Shown here in pieces: positions 1-7,399 of a DNA stretch of 7,399 nt. Each line of letters begins with the position of its first letter. Positions within the stretch are counted from its first letter, which is position 1. The position numbers and the translations under genes are program-made. This DNA comes from CAYGHG01 sp964349515. GTDB taxonomy: Bacteria; Oederibacteriota; PGYV01; CAYGHG01. The DNA is taken from positions 1 to 7,399 of the forward strand of contig CAYGHG010000123.1 in assembly GCA_964349515.1 (NCBI GenBank), in the 5' to 3' direction. The notes under the pieces are model-generated. The model searched no databases and had not been told where the DNA came from. It worked only from the letters and a program-made list of their open reading frames with translations.

Positions 1-3000
1 GGTAATAGCGCTCAAATATTTTCGCAAGATTATCTGTTTCCATTCCAATGCCCCGGTCTTTCACCCGGACTTCCAGGTGTTTTTTTGAGGGAAATACAAC
101 CTCTCCCGCATATTTAGGCGGTTTTAATCCGCCCGCCCCGATTATTACAGCACCGACTTCAATTCGCGAATTCTCCGGTGAAAACTTGACAGCGTTATTA
201 ACCAGATTGATTATTACCTGGTTTATTCTGTGGGTGTCAATCATCATCCGCGGCAAAACACCTTTTATAACAGGTACAATCTCAATCTGTTTTCTTGCAG
301 CCACCGGTTTCATTTCCTCAACCGAAGAAGTGATAACATCAGCCGTGTCTGCCTCCGCCTTTTCCACCTTGAAAGTGCCTGATTCAATTTTGGTGGAATC
401 CAGGAGGTCGTTTATGAGATTAAGCAGCCTATCGGTATTGTTTTCTATTGTCCCGAGGAACTCGGCCTGCCTTTCACTGACCGGACCCGCAACTCCTTTG
501 CTCAGGAACGCCGTAAATCCCTTAATTGATGTAATAGGCGTCCTGAGTTCGTGGGAAACCATAGATACAAAATTTGATTTAAGTATGTTGACACGGTTCA
601 AGTTGTCATAGCTTTCTTTGAGCCTGCGCTCAGTTTCGCGTTTTGCCGTCACGTCCCTGAATATGGCCCTGGTGCTCACCGGCACACCCGCTTCAAACCT
701 GCATGTCACGGTCCCCTCTACAACAATCTCCCTGCCGTCTTTGGCGACAAAAACAGTTTCAATAAAATCCTGACACTGCCCCTTTTTCACCTTTTCAAAA
801 AGTTCCATGCAGTGCTGCCGGTTTTTTTCGTGAATTACATTGAAAATAGTCATTCTGTTGACCTCTTCACCGCTGTAACCGAGGGTATTCTTCCACGCAG
901 AATTGACGTATAAAAACCTTCCGTCTATACCCACCATCTGAATCAGGTCATTGGCATTATCGAGAAAATCTTTCATCATTCTTACATTTTGTTCAATCTC
1001 TTCATATATGCGCTTTTTCTCGGTTATGTCCTCCTTCAAAGACATATAACCGGTTATTCCTCCCTTGTCGTCAGTTATCGGATAAATCGAAGCAGACTCC
1101 CAATACAAGGTGCCGTCTTTGCGTCTGTTGTGAAACTCCCCCTTCCACTCATTTCCTGCCTTTATAGTTTCCCAGAGGCTCTTGTAATCGGCATCTGTTT
1201 TTTCGCCTGATTTCAAAATTTTTGGGTTTTTACCCAGAACCTCCTGCCTGCTGTAGCCTGTAACCTCACAAAATTTTTGGTTTACATACTCTATATTCCC
1301 GTTTACATCCGTAATCACCACCGGCCCGTGGCTCTGCTCAATTGCATAAAACATTTTTTTCAGCTCATTTTCCCATTTTTTTCTCTCTGTTATGTCCCTT
1401 ACAGCCGATATTATCAGGGGTACATTATTTATCTCGGACATAACGGCATGTATCTCAACCGGCTTTCTTACACCGTTCCCGGTTACATGTATTGTTTCAA
1501 ACTTCAGTTTCTTTTCGTTTTTCAATTCTTCAATTCTGCTTTTTACAAGTTCAGGTTCGGACGGGTCATCCACTACCCTCATGATAGTATTGCCTATCAG
1601 CCCGCTTTTTGCGCGCCCCAGATGCTCACACGCCGCATTGTTAACAAACAGAAGCCGCCCGGAGAGGTCATGTACAAAAATCGCTTCGGTAGTTGCATCA
1701 AGAATTTTAGCGTCAAGTTCCAGCTTTGCCTTTGCAGCGATTTTTTCAGTCACATCCCTTACAATTGCAATAACCACTGCCTCCCCCCTGAACATAAACT
1801 TTCTCGCGCTTACTTCACACTGCACGGGCTTGCTGTTTTTTGTGGTTATCGAGGCTTCAAATGAGGTGTTTTCGCCTATATTTCCCGCATCCGGCCATTT
1901 TCCCGAAACATCCAGATCATAAATGCTCTTTTTCAACAATTCGCTTTTCTCACAGCCTGTAAGTTTAAGGGACATCTCATTTGCTTCTATAATACCGCCT
2001 CTATCCGAAGAGCTGTACAGGAACACCGCGTCGCCCATTGAGTCAAACAGCCCCCTGTATTTCAGCAGGCTTTCGCGTACCTGCTGTTCTGCCGCTTTCT
2101 GGCCGGTTAAATCCCTTGCCGATATAAAGGCCGCCTGTACCCCTGACAATCTGACAGCCTTTGCGGTTATTTCAACCGGTATTATGACGCCCTGTTTTGA
2201 CATGAGGCTGCGTTCAAATACCGAATAACCTCTGACCACGACATCCTTTACTATCTGCAGAGGGCTTATTCCCGTGCTGCCTTCAATATCAAGATCCGCA
2301 ACGTTCATCTTCCTCAGCTCATTTTCGGAAAACCCCAGATTTTTTATTGCAGAATTATTTGCCTTGATTACTTTCCCCGGCATCCTGTTTTTTTCTATTT
2401 CTACTATGAAAATCATATCCTTCGTGCCCTCAAAAACGGCCCTGTATTTTTCCTCGTTTTCCGCGAGCTGTTTTTCAAAATCTTTTCTCGCGCTTATGTC
2501 CCGGGCTATGCCAAGTACCATCTTACGCCCCCCTATTTCAACAGGGTTTGTCGCAATTTCAACATCAACAAGCGACCCGTCTTTTCTGATCAGTTCAAAC
2601 TCATCAGGCCCTGTTTTCCTGCCGGCCGCGTTGGCGGCAAGATTCTTAAGGGCCGCGGGCAGATATTTTAAAGGCAATAGTCTTGCGTTTCTAAAATCCT
2701 TTGATATCAGTTCTCCCCTTTTATATCCCAGAAGCCTTTCCGCCGCCCCGTTGCCGTCTATGAAACTCCCGCGAATATCATTGAGATAATAAGCATCAGG
2801 CGCCGACTCAAACAGCGTCCGGAACCTCTCGCGGCTGTTTTCTATCTCCTCCTCAGACTCTTTTCTTTCTATTACGGTCGTGACTATGGCAGTCAGTTCC
2901 GACAAAATCTTTTCTTCATCCGCTCCAAACTCCGTATGTTCCTTTTTTTTATCGGTTAAATCGGCAGTTATTATGCCCTTAAGCCCTTCCTTCAAATATA

Positions 3001-4180
3001 AGGGCATAAACATGACCGCTTTCAGCCCGAGTGTCTGGACGTAAACCCTCAGTATCTGCCTGTATAGAGCTCCCTTTATTCCGCGCGGGGTCATAGCCAG
3101 GGCTTTTTTTTGGTTTATCTGCACTATCCCGCGGCCTTTGACAAAACCCTTTACTATATCAAATGACAGAGCCGAGCCCAAACTGGACTTTACACCTTTG
3201 GCTGCCCACTCCTGAACACAGACCAGCTTCCCGTTTTTAACAACATTATAACTCAGCCTGTCCGCGCCTATCACCGGACCGCAGTTATCAAGCAGTTCCT
3301 GTATCATCTTTTTTTCTGACGGCGCACTGCCCGCGGCTATTTTCCAGATATGCGCCCTCAGTTTTTCATATTCCGCCTGCCTTACTATGATGTTTTCCGC
3401 ATGCCTCAGTTGTGTTATTTCCTCGCCGTAGCTTATAACCGACTCCGGCCTGCCCGTACTGTCTTTCATAATTACATTTACCCATGATATTATGTGCTGA
3501 TTGCCCTTTGAATCAATAACAGGGTTTTCATTTTTGGCGAATGCTGTTTTACCCGTCTTCCCTATCTTTTTCAGTTCTTCGCGCAGTTTTTTTCTGTATT
3601 GTTCCGGCACTGCCGTTCCCACCCAGTCTGTTCCTTCCAGGCTGCCGTGGCGCATTTTAAGAATTTCAGCGCATTTTTTATTTGCATATTTTACTCTGCC
3701 GTCCAAACCTACCACTACAATTATGCTGCCCGCAATATCAAGGTATTTTTTTGTTATCCGCTCCGCTTCCTTTGACTTTTTCGCATCTTCTTTTATTTCT
3801 GATATGTCCGTAAAAACAGTCGCAAAAAGGCCCTTCATCGGCGAATAGGCATAAACCGAATACCACTTTTTCAGCGCTTCAGAGTAAGATTCAAACGAGA
3901 GATCCCCGCCAAAAAGCGCGATCGCGCCGTACTTTTCTATCCAGCGGGACTTATCCTTCCTGATTCCCGGCAATATTTTAGTTACAGGTTTTTCGGTTAT
4001 CTTTGCGGCATTCAGCCCTGTCATTTTTTCAAATGCCTTATTCACTCGCAAAAAAACATAATCAACAGGCCTGCCGTTTTTATCCGTCACTATTTCGTGG
4101 AGCGCATACGCGCTTTTCATTTTTGAGTACATCCACTCATTCTCTGCACGAACGCCTTTTTTCATTCCTGCTTTTTTCAT
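1..4180 (-). CDS. Eight-PAS, GAF-like sensor histidine kinase (kinase B, 3' end beyond window)
   Basis: Very large sensor kinase with 1393 codons visible and no stop before the left edge. Approximate domains: PAS1 17-128 (ALHEIVTDKNGRPVDYVFL type); PAS2 141-256; GAF-like 276-436 (LLDNCGPVIGADRLSYNVV, EWAAKGVKSSLG); PAS3 450-565; PAS4 576-692; PAS5 704-812; PAS6 822-932; PAS7 942-1054 (GEFHNRRKDGTLYWE); PAS8 1067-1179. Six of the eight PAS domains (3-8) end in the usual [RE]D[ILV][ST]xxK-like exit; PAS1 ends TDISEIK and PAS2 ends EEITQLR. HisKA is about 1195-1265 with His1210 in SHELRTP. HATPase_c has N-box Asn1328/1329, G1 DRGIG (1375-1379) and F-box IFERYY at the edge. The G2 box and any C-terminal receiver are out of view. 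No signal peptide or membrane segment is visible, so it is probably cytoplasmic. Start at 4180 is preferred because GAGG lies 4 bases upstream; the Met at 4165 has purines abutting it and poor spacing. The catalytic core is a paralogue of kinase A. Ligands and partner regulator are unknown. Confidence 0.94.
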   Translation of the reverse strand, partial: MKKAGMKKGVRAENEWMYSKMKSAYALHEIVTDKNGRPVDYVFLRVNKAFEKMTGLNAAKITEKPVTKILPGIRKDKSRWIEKYGAIALFGGDLSFESYSEALKKWYSVYAYSPMKGLFATVFTDISEIKEDAKKSKEAERITKKYLDIAGSIIVVVGLDGRVKYANKKCAEILKMRHGSLEGTDWVGTAVPEQYRKKLREELKKIGKTGKTAFAKNENPVIDSKGNQHIISWVNVIMKDSTGRPESVISYGEEITQLRHAENIIVRQAEYEKLRAHIWKIAAGSAPSEKKMIQELLDNCGPVIGADRLSYNVVKNGKLVCVQEWAAKGVKSSLGSALSFDIVKGFVKGRGIVQINQKKALAMTPRGIKGALYRQILRVYVQTLGLKAVMFMPLYLKEGLKGIITADLTDKKKEHTEFGADEEKILSELTAIVTTVIERKESEEEIENSRERFRTLFESAPDAYYLNDIRGSFIDGNGAAERLLGYKRGELISKDFRNARLLPLKYLPAALKNLAANAAGRKTGPDEFELIRKDGSLVDVEIATNPVEIGGRKMVLGIARDISARKDFEKQLAENEEKYRAVFEGTKDMIFIVEIEKNRMPGKVIKANNSAIKNLGFSENELRKMNVADLDIEGSTGISPLQIVKDVVVRGYSVFERSLMSKQGVIIPVEITAKAVRLSGVQAAFISARDLTGQKAAEQQVRESLLKYRGLFDSMGDAVFLYSSSDRGGIIEANEMSLKLTGCEKSELLKKSIYDLDVSGKWPDAGNIGENTSFEASITTKNSKPVQCEVSARKFMFRGEAVVIAIVRDVTEKIAAKAKLELDAKILDATTEAIFVHDLSGRLLFVNNAACEHLGRAKSGLIGNTIMRVVDDPSEPELVKSRIEELKNEKKLKFETIHVTGNGVRKPVEIHAVMSEINNVPLIISAVRDITERKKWENELKKMFYAIEQSHGPVVITDVNGNIEYVNQKFCEVTGYSRQEVLGKNPKILKSGEKTDADYKSLWETIKAGNEWKGEFHNRRKDGTLYWESASIYPITDDKGGITGYMSLKEDITEKKRIYEEIEQNVRMMKDFLDNANDLIQMVGIDGRFLYVNSAWKNTLGYSGEEVNRMTIFNVIHEKNRQHCMELFEKVKKGQCQDFIETVFVAKDGREIVVEGTVTCRFEAGVPVSTRAIFRDVTAKRETERRLKESYDNLNRVNILKSNFVSMVSHELRTPITSIKGFTAFLSKGVAGPVSERQAEFLGTIENNTDRLLNLINDLLDSTKIESGTFKVEKAEADTADVITSSVEEMKPVAARKQIEIVPVIKGVLPRMMIDTHRINQVIINLVNNAVKFSPENSRIEVGAVIIGAGGLKPPKYAGEVVFPSKKHLEVRVKDRGIGMETDNLAKIFERYY
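536..553 (-). repeat. 18-base direct repeat at the phosphoacceptor site, copy in kinase B
   Basis: An exact 18-base match to 4868-4885, in the same reading frame, encoding the HELRTP segment that begins with the phosphoacceptor His1210. It is best read as conserved coding sequence left by a common origin of the two kinase cores, not as a mobile or regulatory repeat. Confidence 0.7.
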
Positions 4181-4189
4181 GACGCCTCA
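4181..4189 (-). promoter_or_regulatory. Ribosome-binding site of kinase B overlapping the kinase A stop codon
   Basis: On the minus strand the bases read TGAGGCGTC directly before ATG. The TGA is the stop of kinase A, and the GAGG Shine-Dalgarno core shares its last two bases, with 4 bases between the core and the start codon. The 6-base intergenic gap leaves no room for a promoter, so ribosomes finishing kinase A probably initiate kinase B by translational coupling. This also decides the start of kinase B in favour of 4180. Confidence 0.8.
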
Positions 4190-7100
4190 CTCATTGGGTA
4201 TTATTGCGTAAAAAACCGTCCCCCTGCCTGTTCCCTCTGACTCGCACCAAATATGGCCTTCGTGCATGTCTATTATGCTCTTTGCAATGCTGAGCCCCAG
4301 CCCCGCACCCTGATGTTTGCGCACGTCAGCCGACTCTATCTGATAGAACCTTTCAAATACTTTTTTCATATGATCTTTTTCTATGCCTATGCCCCTGTCC
4401 CTCACGCTTAAGCATGCGTACTTCTCCGCCGGCAGTTTCATGATGCCCGCCTCAGGCGGTATTTTTCCTTTAAATACAGGGCTTAACCCCACTGTAATCT
4501 CAGAGCCCGCGTCCGAGAACTTTATGGCATTGTTTACCAGATTTATCACAACCTGCTGCATCCTCGCCGCATCGGCGTTCAGCGTAATCCCGTCTTCTAC
4601 CGCCGGGTCGAGTGTTATGTTTTTCCTCGCGGCAATTATCCTCATGTCAGATACCGCACCGGCCACTGTTTTTGAAAAATCGCAGGCCTTTTTAGTCACC
4701 GACATTATACCGGCTTCAATCTTGGACACATCTATCAGGTCGTTAATTATCATTTCAAGCCTCGAAGAATTGGATGATATCGTTTCCATGAACTCTTTTT
4801 GTTTCGGAGCCAGCGGCCCCGCCACGCCTTTCAGGATAAAAGAAGAAAAACCCTTTATGACAGTCACAGGCGTCCTGAGTTCGTGCGAGACAATTGCCAC
4901 AAAATTGGATTTCAGCCTGTCTAACTCCTTTAAGTCCTGATAAGCCTTCACCATTTCTTCTTCTATTTTTTTTCTGTTGCCTATGTCGGATAATATGCAA
5001 AGGGCGTACTTTTTTCCGTCCCTGTAGATGATTTTTGCTTTTACTTCAACAGGATATTTCTCACCTGATTTTTTCATGTGTTCGCTTTCGTATGTTATCG
5101 CGCCTGCGCTCTCAATTTTTTCCCAGGTTTTCTTGAATTTCGCCTTCATGGCAGGCGACATTATGTCTGTTACTCTCAAAGAGGAAAACTCTTCATGCGA
5201 ATACCCTCTTTCTTCCGCGGCCATATTATTGAAATAGTTTATCTCACCTTCCGGAGAAAAAACAAAAACCGAATCATTCATGGTTTCAAGAATCAGCTTG
5301 TCTGTTTTGAGTGTCTCCTCATTTTTCTTTAATAATGTAATATCTGTTATGAATCCGTCTATAAACACCCCTCCATCAGGCAGTTTTATTTTCTGCCCTT
5401 TTTCATTGACCCACCGTTCCCTTCCGGAAGCGTCAATAATTCTGTATTCTATTGAATATGCTATACCGCGTTTCGTTTTTTCTTCCACCTCATCACGTAC
5501 TGACTTGCTGTCTTCAGGGTGTATTATGGACCAGAAACTGCGTTTTGAATTGTTTATGAAATCTTCAGGTTCATACCCTGTGATTGCAGCCACACTGTCG
5601 CTTAAATATATCATCGTCCGGCCTGCGTCAAATCCGCACCTGAAAAAGACACCCGGCGTGTTATTGACCATGCTGCGGAACTTCTCCTCGCTTTCCTTCA
5701 GCATGCCCTCAATTTTTGAATTATGGAAAGCCAGCGCCGCGAGATCCCCCATCTGTGCCACAAAACCGGCATCGTTTTCACTGAAATCCTCTGTTTTATT
5801 TGCAATCCCGATGACACCGACCGCAGCCCCGTCTGTTACAAGCGGCGCAAACATGACATTTTTCAGTTCTGCATGGCCGGCCGGCATGAACTTTACCCAT
5901 TCACTTTTCATGAAATCATTCTCATAAACCACAGAAAGGTTTTTATACGCTATTTCCCTCAGCCCACTGCCCGGAACCGGCAGATTTAAGTCAAAAACGC
6001 AGGGCAATCCCTCTGATTCCGTAAAGAACACTTCATTTTCACTGCCGTCGGGGCTTAAAAGCGCGGCATATCCCGACTTTGCACCGGTCATCCTGAGGCA
6101 TGAATCAATGATCAGCCTTGCAGTCTGTTTGAAATCCCCTGACTGTCTTATTACGTTTTTTGCCTGCCGGAGCAGCTCCTCCATCTCCAGCGCCTGCCTG
6201 GCTGTCGCCTGCAGGGCTTTTTTTCTGGTTTGCTCTGCTGCCTTTTTCTCGGTTACATCAACACCTGCACTCAGTGTATTAAATCCGCCGCCCGGAGCGG
6301 ATATGCGCCTGTTTCTCCACTCTACCGCACGCACGCTGCCGTCCTTTCTCAGCACTTCATTTTCATATAGAGCCGGCATCCCGGGGCCGCCTTCTATAAT
6401 AAAATCCTGTACCTGTTTCAGCTGCGGCCTTATACTTTCCGGAATAAAATTGTCTATCCAGTTTAAACCCAGCACCTCTTCCTTGGCATCTGCGCCTATG
6501 AGTTCGCATCCCTTTCTATTAATATTCATAATCTCCGCTTTCTCATTCAAAACGACCATCGCGGTCCCTGCGAGCTCAAAATACCCCTCTGCGTTTTCTT
6601 TTTCCCTTAATACCACGAGCGATGCGTTTTTCTGCGCCGTAATGTCGTCTATTAACAGCATGCAGTAATCAGCCCCTCTCAGCCTGATTGATGTGGAGGA
6701 AACAGCCATTGTGATTTCTTCTTCGGCCCCGCTTCTTTCCACTTTATACACAACCTCTTTTTTGTATGCGTTTTTGTCTTCTTCCATTGTTTCCCTTATT
6801 ATTCTCCTGACCGGGCACTCACTGCAGCCGGGAGAACACCCGCACCCCCCAGGAACATACGGGCTGTTAACACAGTCTATGAAACTCCCGAATGCCCTTA
6901 AATTTTCGGATTTCACAGCCCTGTTAAAAGTTGCCTCCGCGGCAGGATTTGTGAGAACCACACTCCCGTTATTATCAACAACTACCATCATCACAGGCGC
7001 CGCAGCGATAACCCCGGCAAGCTCCTCCCTTGAATCCCTGATTGCTGTCTCATATTTCTTGCGCTCTATAGCCCTTAAGATCGCAAGCTCTATGTTTTCA

Positions 7101-7399
7101 TGACACTCGCCTTTATTTACATAATCCTGTGCGCCGTATTTAACTGCATCTATGCTAATCCGGTCTTCGTTATTTCCGGACAGAACTATTACAGGCCTGG
7201 TGCCGGCTGCAGCGCATACTGTTTTCACTGTATTTATGCTGTCGCTGTCCGGAAGGCTTAAATCAGAGAGAATCACATCGGGATTTTCAGACGGTATTTT
7301 TTCCATTGCCTCTTTGAGGCTTAAGCAATGAAAAACATCAAAATCAGCCCTTTTGCTCATAGAAAGGAAAGCTTTCAGCATAAACGCGTATTCTTTGTT
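4187..7399 (-). CDS. Receiver-PAS-PAS-GAF-PAS-PAS sensor histidine kinase (kinase A, 5' end beyond window)
   Basis: Soluble multi-sensor histidine kinase. Residues are numbered from the Met codon at 7381, but that Met is probably internal. The frame stays open to the edge and adds NKEYAF, which fits the helix after the usual receiver 'EDN' strand, so the true start lies outside. Domains in order: REC about 1-110, with phosphoacceptor Asp40 (DVILSD), Ser68 and Lys90 (YVNKG), its first strand cut off; PAS about 121-250 with Cys170, 180, 182, 186 and 189; PAS about 262-380, ending DVTEKK; GAF about 405-557; PAS_3-type about 563-690 (IIHPEDS, ITDITLLKK); PAS about 691-805; HisKA about 820-889 with His833 in SHELRTP, carrying the HExxT pattern linked to phosphatase activity; HATPase_c about 936-1063 with N-box Asn950/951, G1 DRGIG (995-999), F-box VFERFY and G2 GAGLGL. 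All catalytic boxes are present. No membrane segment is seen. It probably autophosphorylates on His833 and passes phosphate to an unlinked regulator; the N-terminal receiver suggests phosphorelay input. Signals are unknown. The stop lies 6 bases before kinase B. Confidence 0.95.
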   Translation of the reverse strand, partial: NKEYAFMLKAFLSMSKRADFDVFHCLSLKEAMEKIPSENPDVILSDLSLPDSDSINTVKTVCAAAGTRPVIVLSGNNEDRISIDAVKYGAQDYVNKGECHENIELAILRAIERKKYETAIRDSREELAGVIAAAPVMMVVVDNNGSVVLTNPAAEATFNRAVKSENLRAFGSFIDCVNSPYVPGGCGCSPGCSECPVRRIIRETMEEDKNAYKKEVVYKVERSGAEEEITMAVSSTSIRLRGADYCMLLIDDITAQKNASLVVLREKENAEGYFELAGTAMVVLNEKAEIMNINRKGCELIGADAKEEVLGLNWIDNFIPESIRPQLKQVQDFIIEGGPGMPALYENEVLRKDGSVRAVEWRNRRISAPGGGFNTLSAGVDVTEKKAAEQTRKKALQATARQALEMEELLRQAKNVIRQSGDFKQTARLIIDSCLRMTGAKSGYAALLSPDGSENEVFFTESEGLPCVFDLNLPVPGSGLREIAYKNLSVVYENDFMKSEWVKFMPAGHAELKNVMFAPLVTDGAAVGVIGIANKTEDFSENDAGFVAQMGDLAALAFHNSKIEGMLKESEEKFRSMVNNTPGVFFRCGFDAGRTMIYLSDSVAAITGYEPEDFINNSKRSFWSIIHPEDSKSVRDEVEEKTKRGIAYSIEYRIIDASGRERWVNEKGQKIKLPDGGVFIDGFITDITLLKKNEETLKTDKLILETMNDSVFVFSPEGEINYFNNMAAEERGYSHEEFSSLRVTDIMSPAMKAKFKKTWEKIESAGAITYESEHMKKSGEKYPVEVKAKIIYRDGKKYALCILSDIGNRKKIEEEMVKAYQDLKELDRLKSNFVAIVSHELRTPVTVIKGFSSFILKGVAGPLAPKQKEFMETISSNSSRLEMIINDLIDVSKIEAGIMSVTKKACDFSKTVAGAVSDMRIIAARKNITLDPAVEDGITLNADAARMQQVVINLVNNAIKFSDAGSEITVGLSPVFKGKIPPEAGIMKLPAEKYACLSVRDRGIGIEKDHMKKVFERFYQIESADVRKHQGAGLGLSIAKSIIDMHEGHIWCESEGTGRGTVFYAIIPNE
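4868..4885 (-). repeat. 18-base direct repeat at the phosphoacceptor site, copy in kinase A
   Basis: Partner of the copy at 536-553. It encodes the HELRTP segment starting at His833 of kinase A. Flanking codons diverge at silent and replacement positions, which argues for an old duplication with strong protein-level constraint rather than recent copying. It could serve as a small homology for recombination between the two genes. Confidence 0.7.
6812..6874 (-). other. Cysteine-cluster insert within the first PAS domain of kinase A
   Basis: Residues 170-190 of kinase A (counted from the Met at 7381) hold five cysteines in the pattern C-x9-C-x-C-x3-C-x2-C-P, reading CGCSPGCSECPVRR at its core. 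The same kind of GCG...C..CP[LIV]R segment is known to me from PAS domains of other environmental bacterial kinases, where its ligand is not established as far as I know. The spacing would suit a metal or Fe-S centre, or thiol redox chemistry. That is inference only. The rest of the protein is cysteine-poor, which makes the cluster stand out. Confidence 0.75.

Noticed and set aside
48..611. Open plus-strand frame of 187 codons, with others of similar size at 1277-1864, 1392-1922, 1923-2228, 2274-2789, 3501-3848, 4383-4940, 5280-5927, 6108-6668 and 6693-7103
   Set aside because: All lie antisense to the two kinase genes, which have recognisable domains and catalytic motifs along their whole length. 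The plus-strand translations are Ser/Phe/Leu-rich, show no family motifs and overlap one another. They are by-products of opposite-strand codon bias.
3104..3111. Run of eight T (A8 on the coding strand), and a similar run at 2943-2950, as possible slippage or programmed frameshift sites
   Set aside because: The kinase B frame continues through both runs with matching GAF-like domain sequence on each side. Nothing useful is encoded in the alternative frames, so they are just Lys/Gln codons.
4165..4167. Alternative start of kinase B at the sixth codon (Met)
   Set aside because: The purine stretch AGGA abuts this ATG with no spacer, whereas the ATG at 4180 has GAGG at a workable distance and is coupled to the stop of kinase A.
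4150..4200. Possible promoter or terminator between the two genes
   Set aside because: The gap is 6 bases, no inverted repeat followed by a T run is seen, and the T-rich plus-strand stretch is simply the AAA codons at the start of kinase B.
4755..5000. Small minus-strand frame of 81 codons
   Set aside because: It lies in another frame inside the HisKA region of kinase A, has no recognisable motif and has no good ribosome-binding site.
1..7399. A novel defence, mobile or biosynthetic system
   Set aside because: Every base outside the 6-base gap belongs to the two sensor kinases. No nuclease, transposase, toxin, repeat array or enzyme other than the kinases is encoded here.

Overview
The window lies almost entirely inside two very large signalling genes, both on the minus strand and read right to left. 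Both run off the window. The upstream gene (kinase A, 7399 to 4187) is open at its 5' end at the right edge. The downstream gene (kinase B, 4180 to 1) is open at its 3' end at the left edge. Only 6 bases separate them, and the ribosome-binding site of B overlaps the stop codon of A, so they look like consecutive, translationally coupled members of one operon. No RNA gene, mobile element, CRISPR array, promoter or terminator is visible, and there is no non-coding stretch longer than 6 bases.

Kinase A reads receiver (REC) - PAS with a cysteine cluster - PAS - GAF - PAS - PAS - HisKA - HATPase_c. Kinase B reads PAS - PAS - GAF-like - six more PAS - HisKA - HATPase_c, with the window ending inside the ATPase domain just after the F-box. 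Neither shows a signal peptide or a membrane segment, so both are probably soluble cytoplasmic sensor kinases that combine many small-molecule, redox or protein inputs. Their HisKA/ATPase cores are clearly paralogous. They share the H-box context, the segment after the histidine, the N-box, and an unusual proline-containing insertion in the ATPase domain. Their sensory halves differ in order and number of domains.

The organism is a bacterium, probably Gram-negative with a large two-component repertoire. Base composition is moderate, and ATA (Ile) and AGG/AGA (Arg) codons are frequent. This is seen in several deltaproteobacterial-like and candidate-phylum lineages, but the sequence does not fix the phylum. 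The likely logic is that the N-terminal receiver of A takes a phosphoryl group from another kinase, or is otherwise controlled, and tunes A. A and B would then signal to response regulators encoded outside the window. I see no clearly undescribed system. The most distinctive features are the tandem paralogous arrangement, the eight-PAS array, the Cys-cluster PAS and the shared ATPase-domain insertion.
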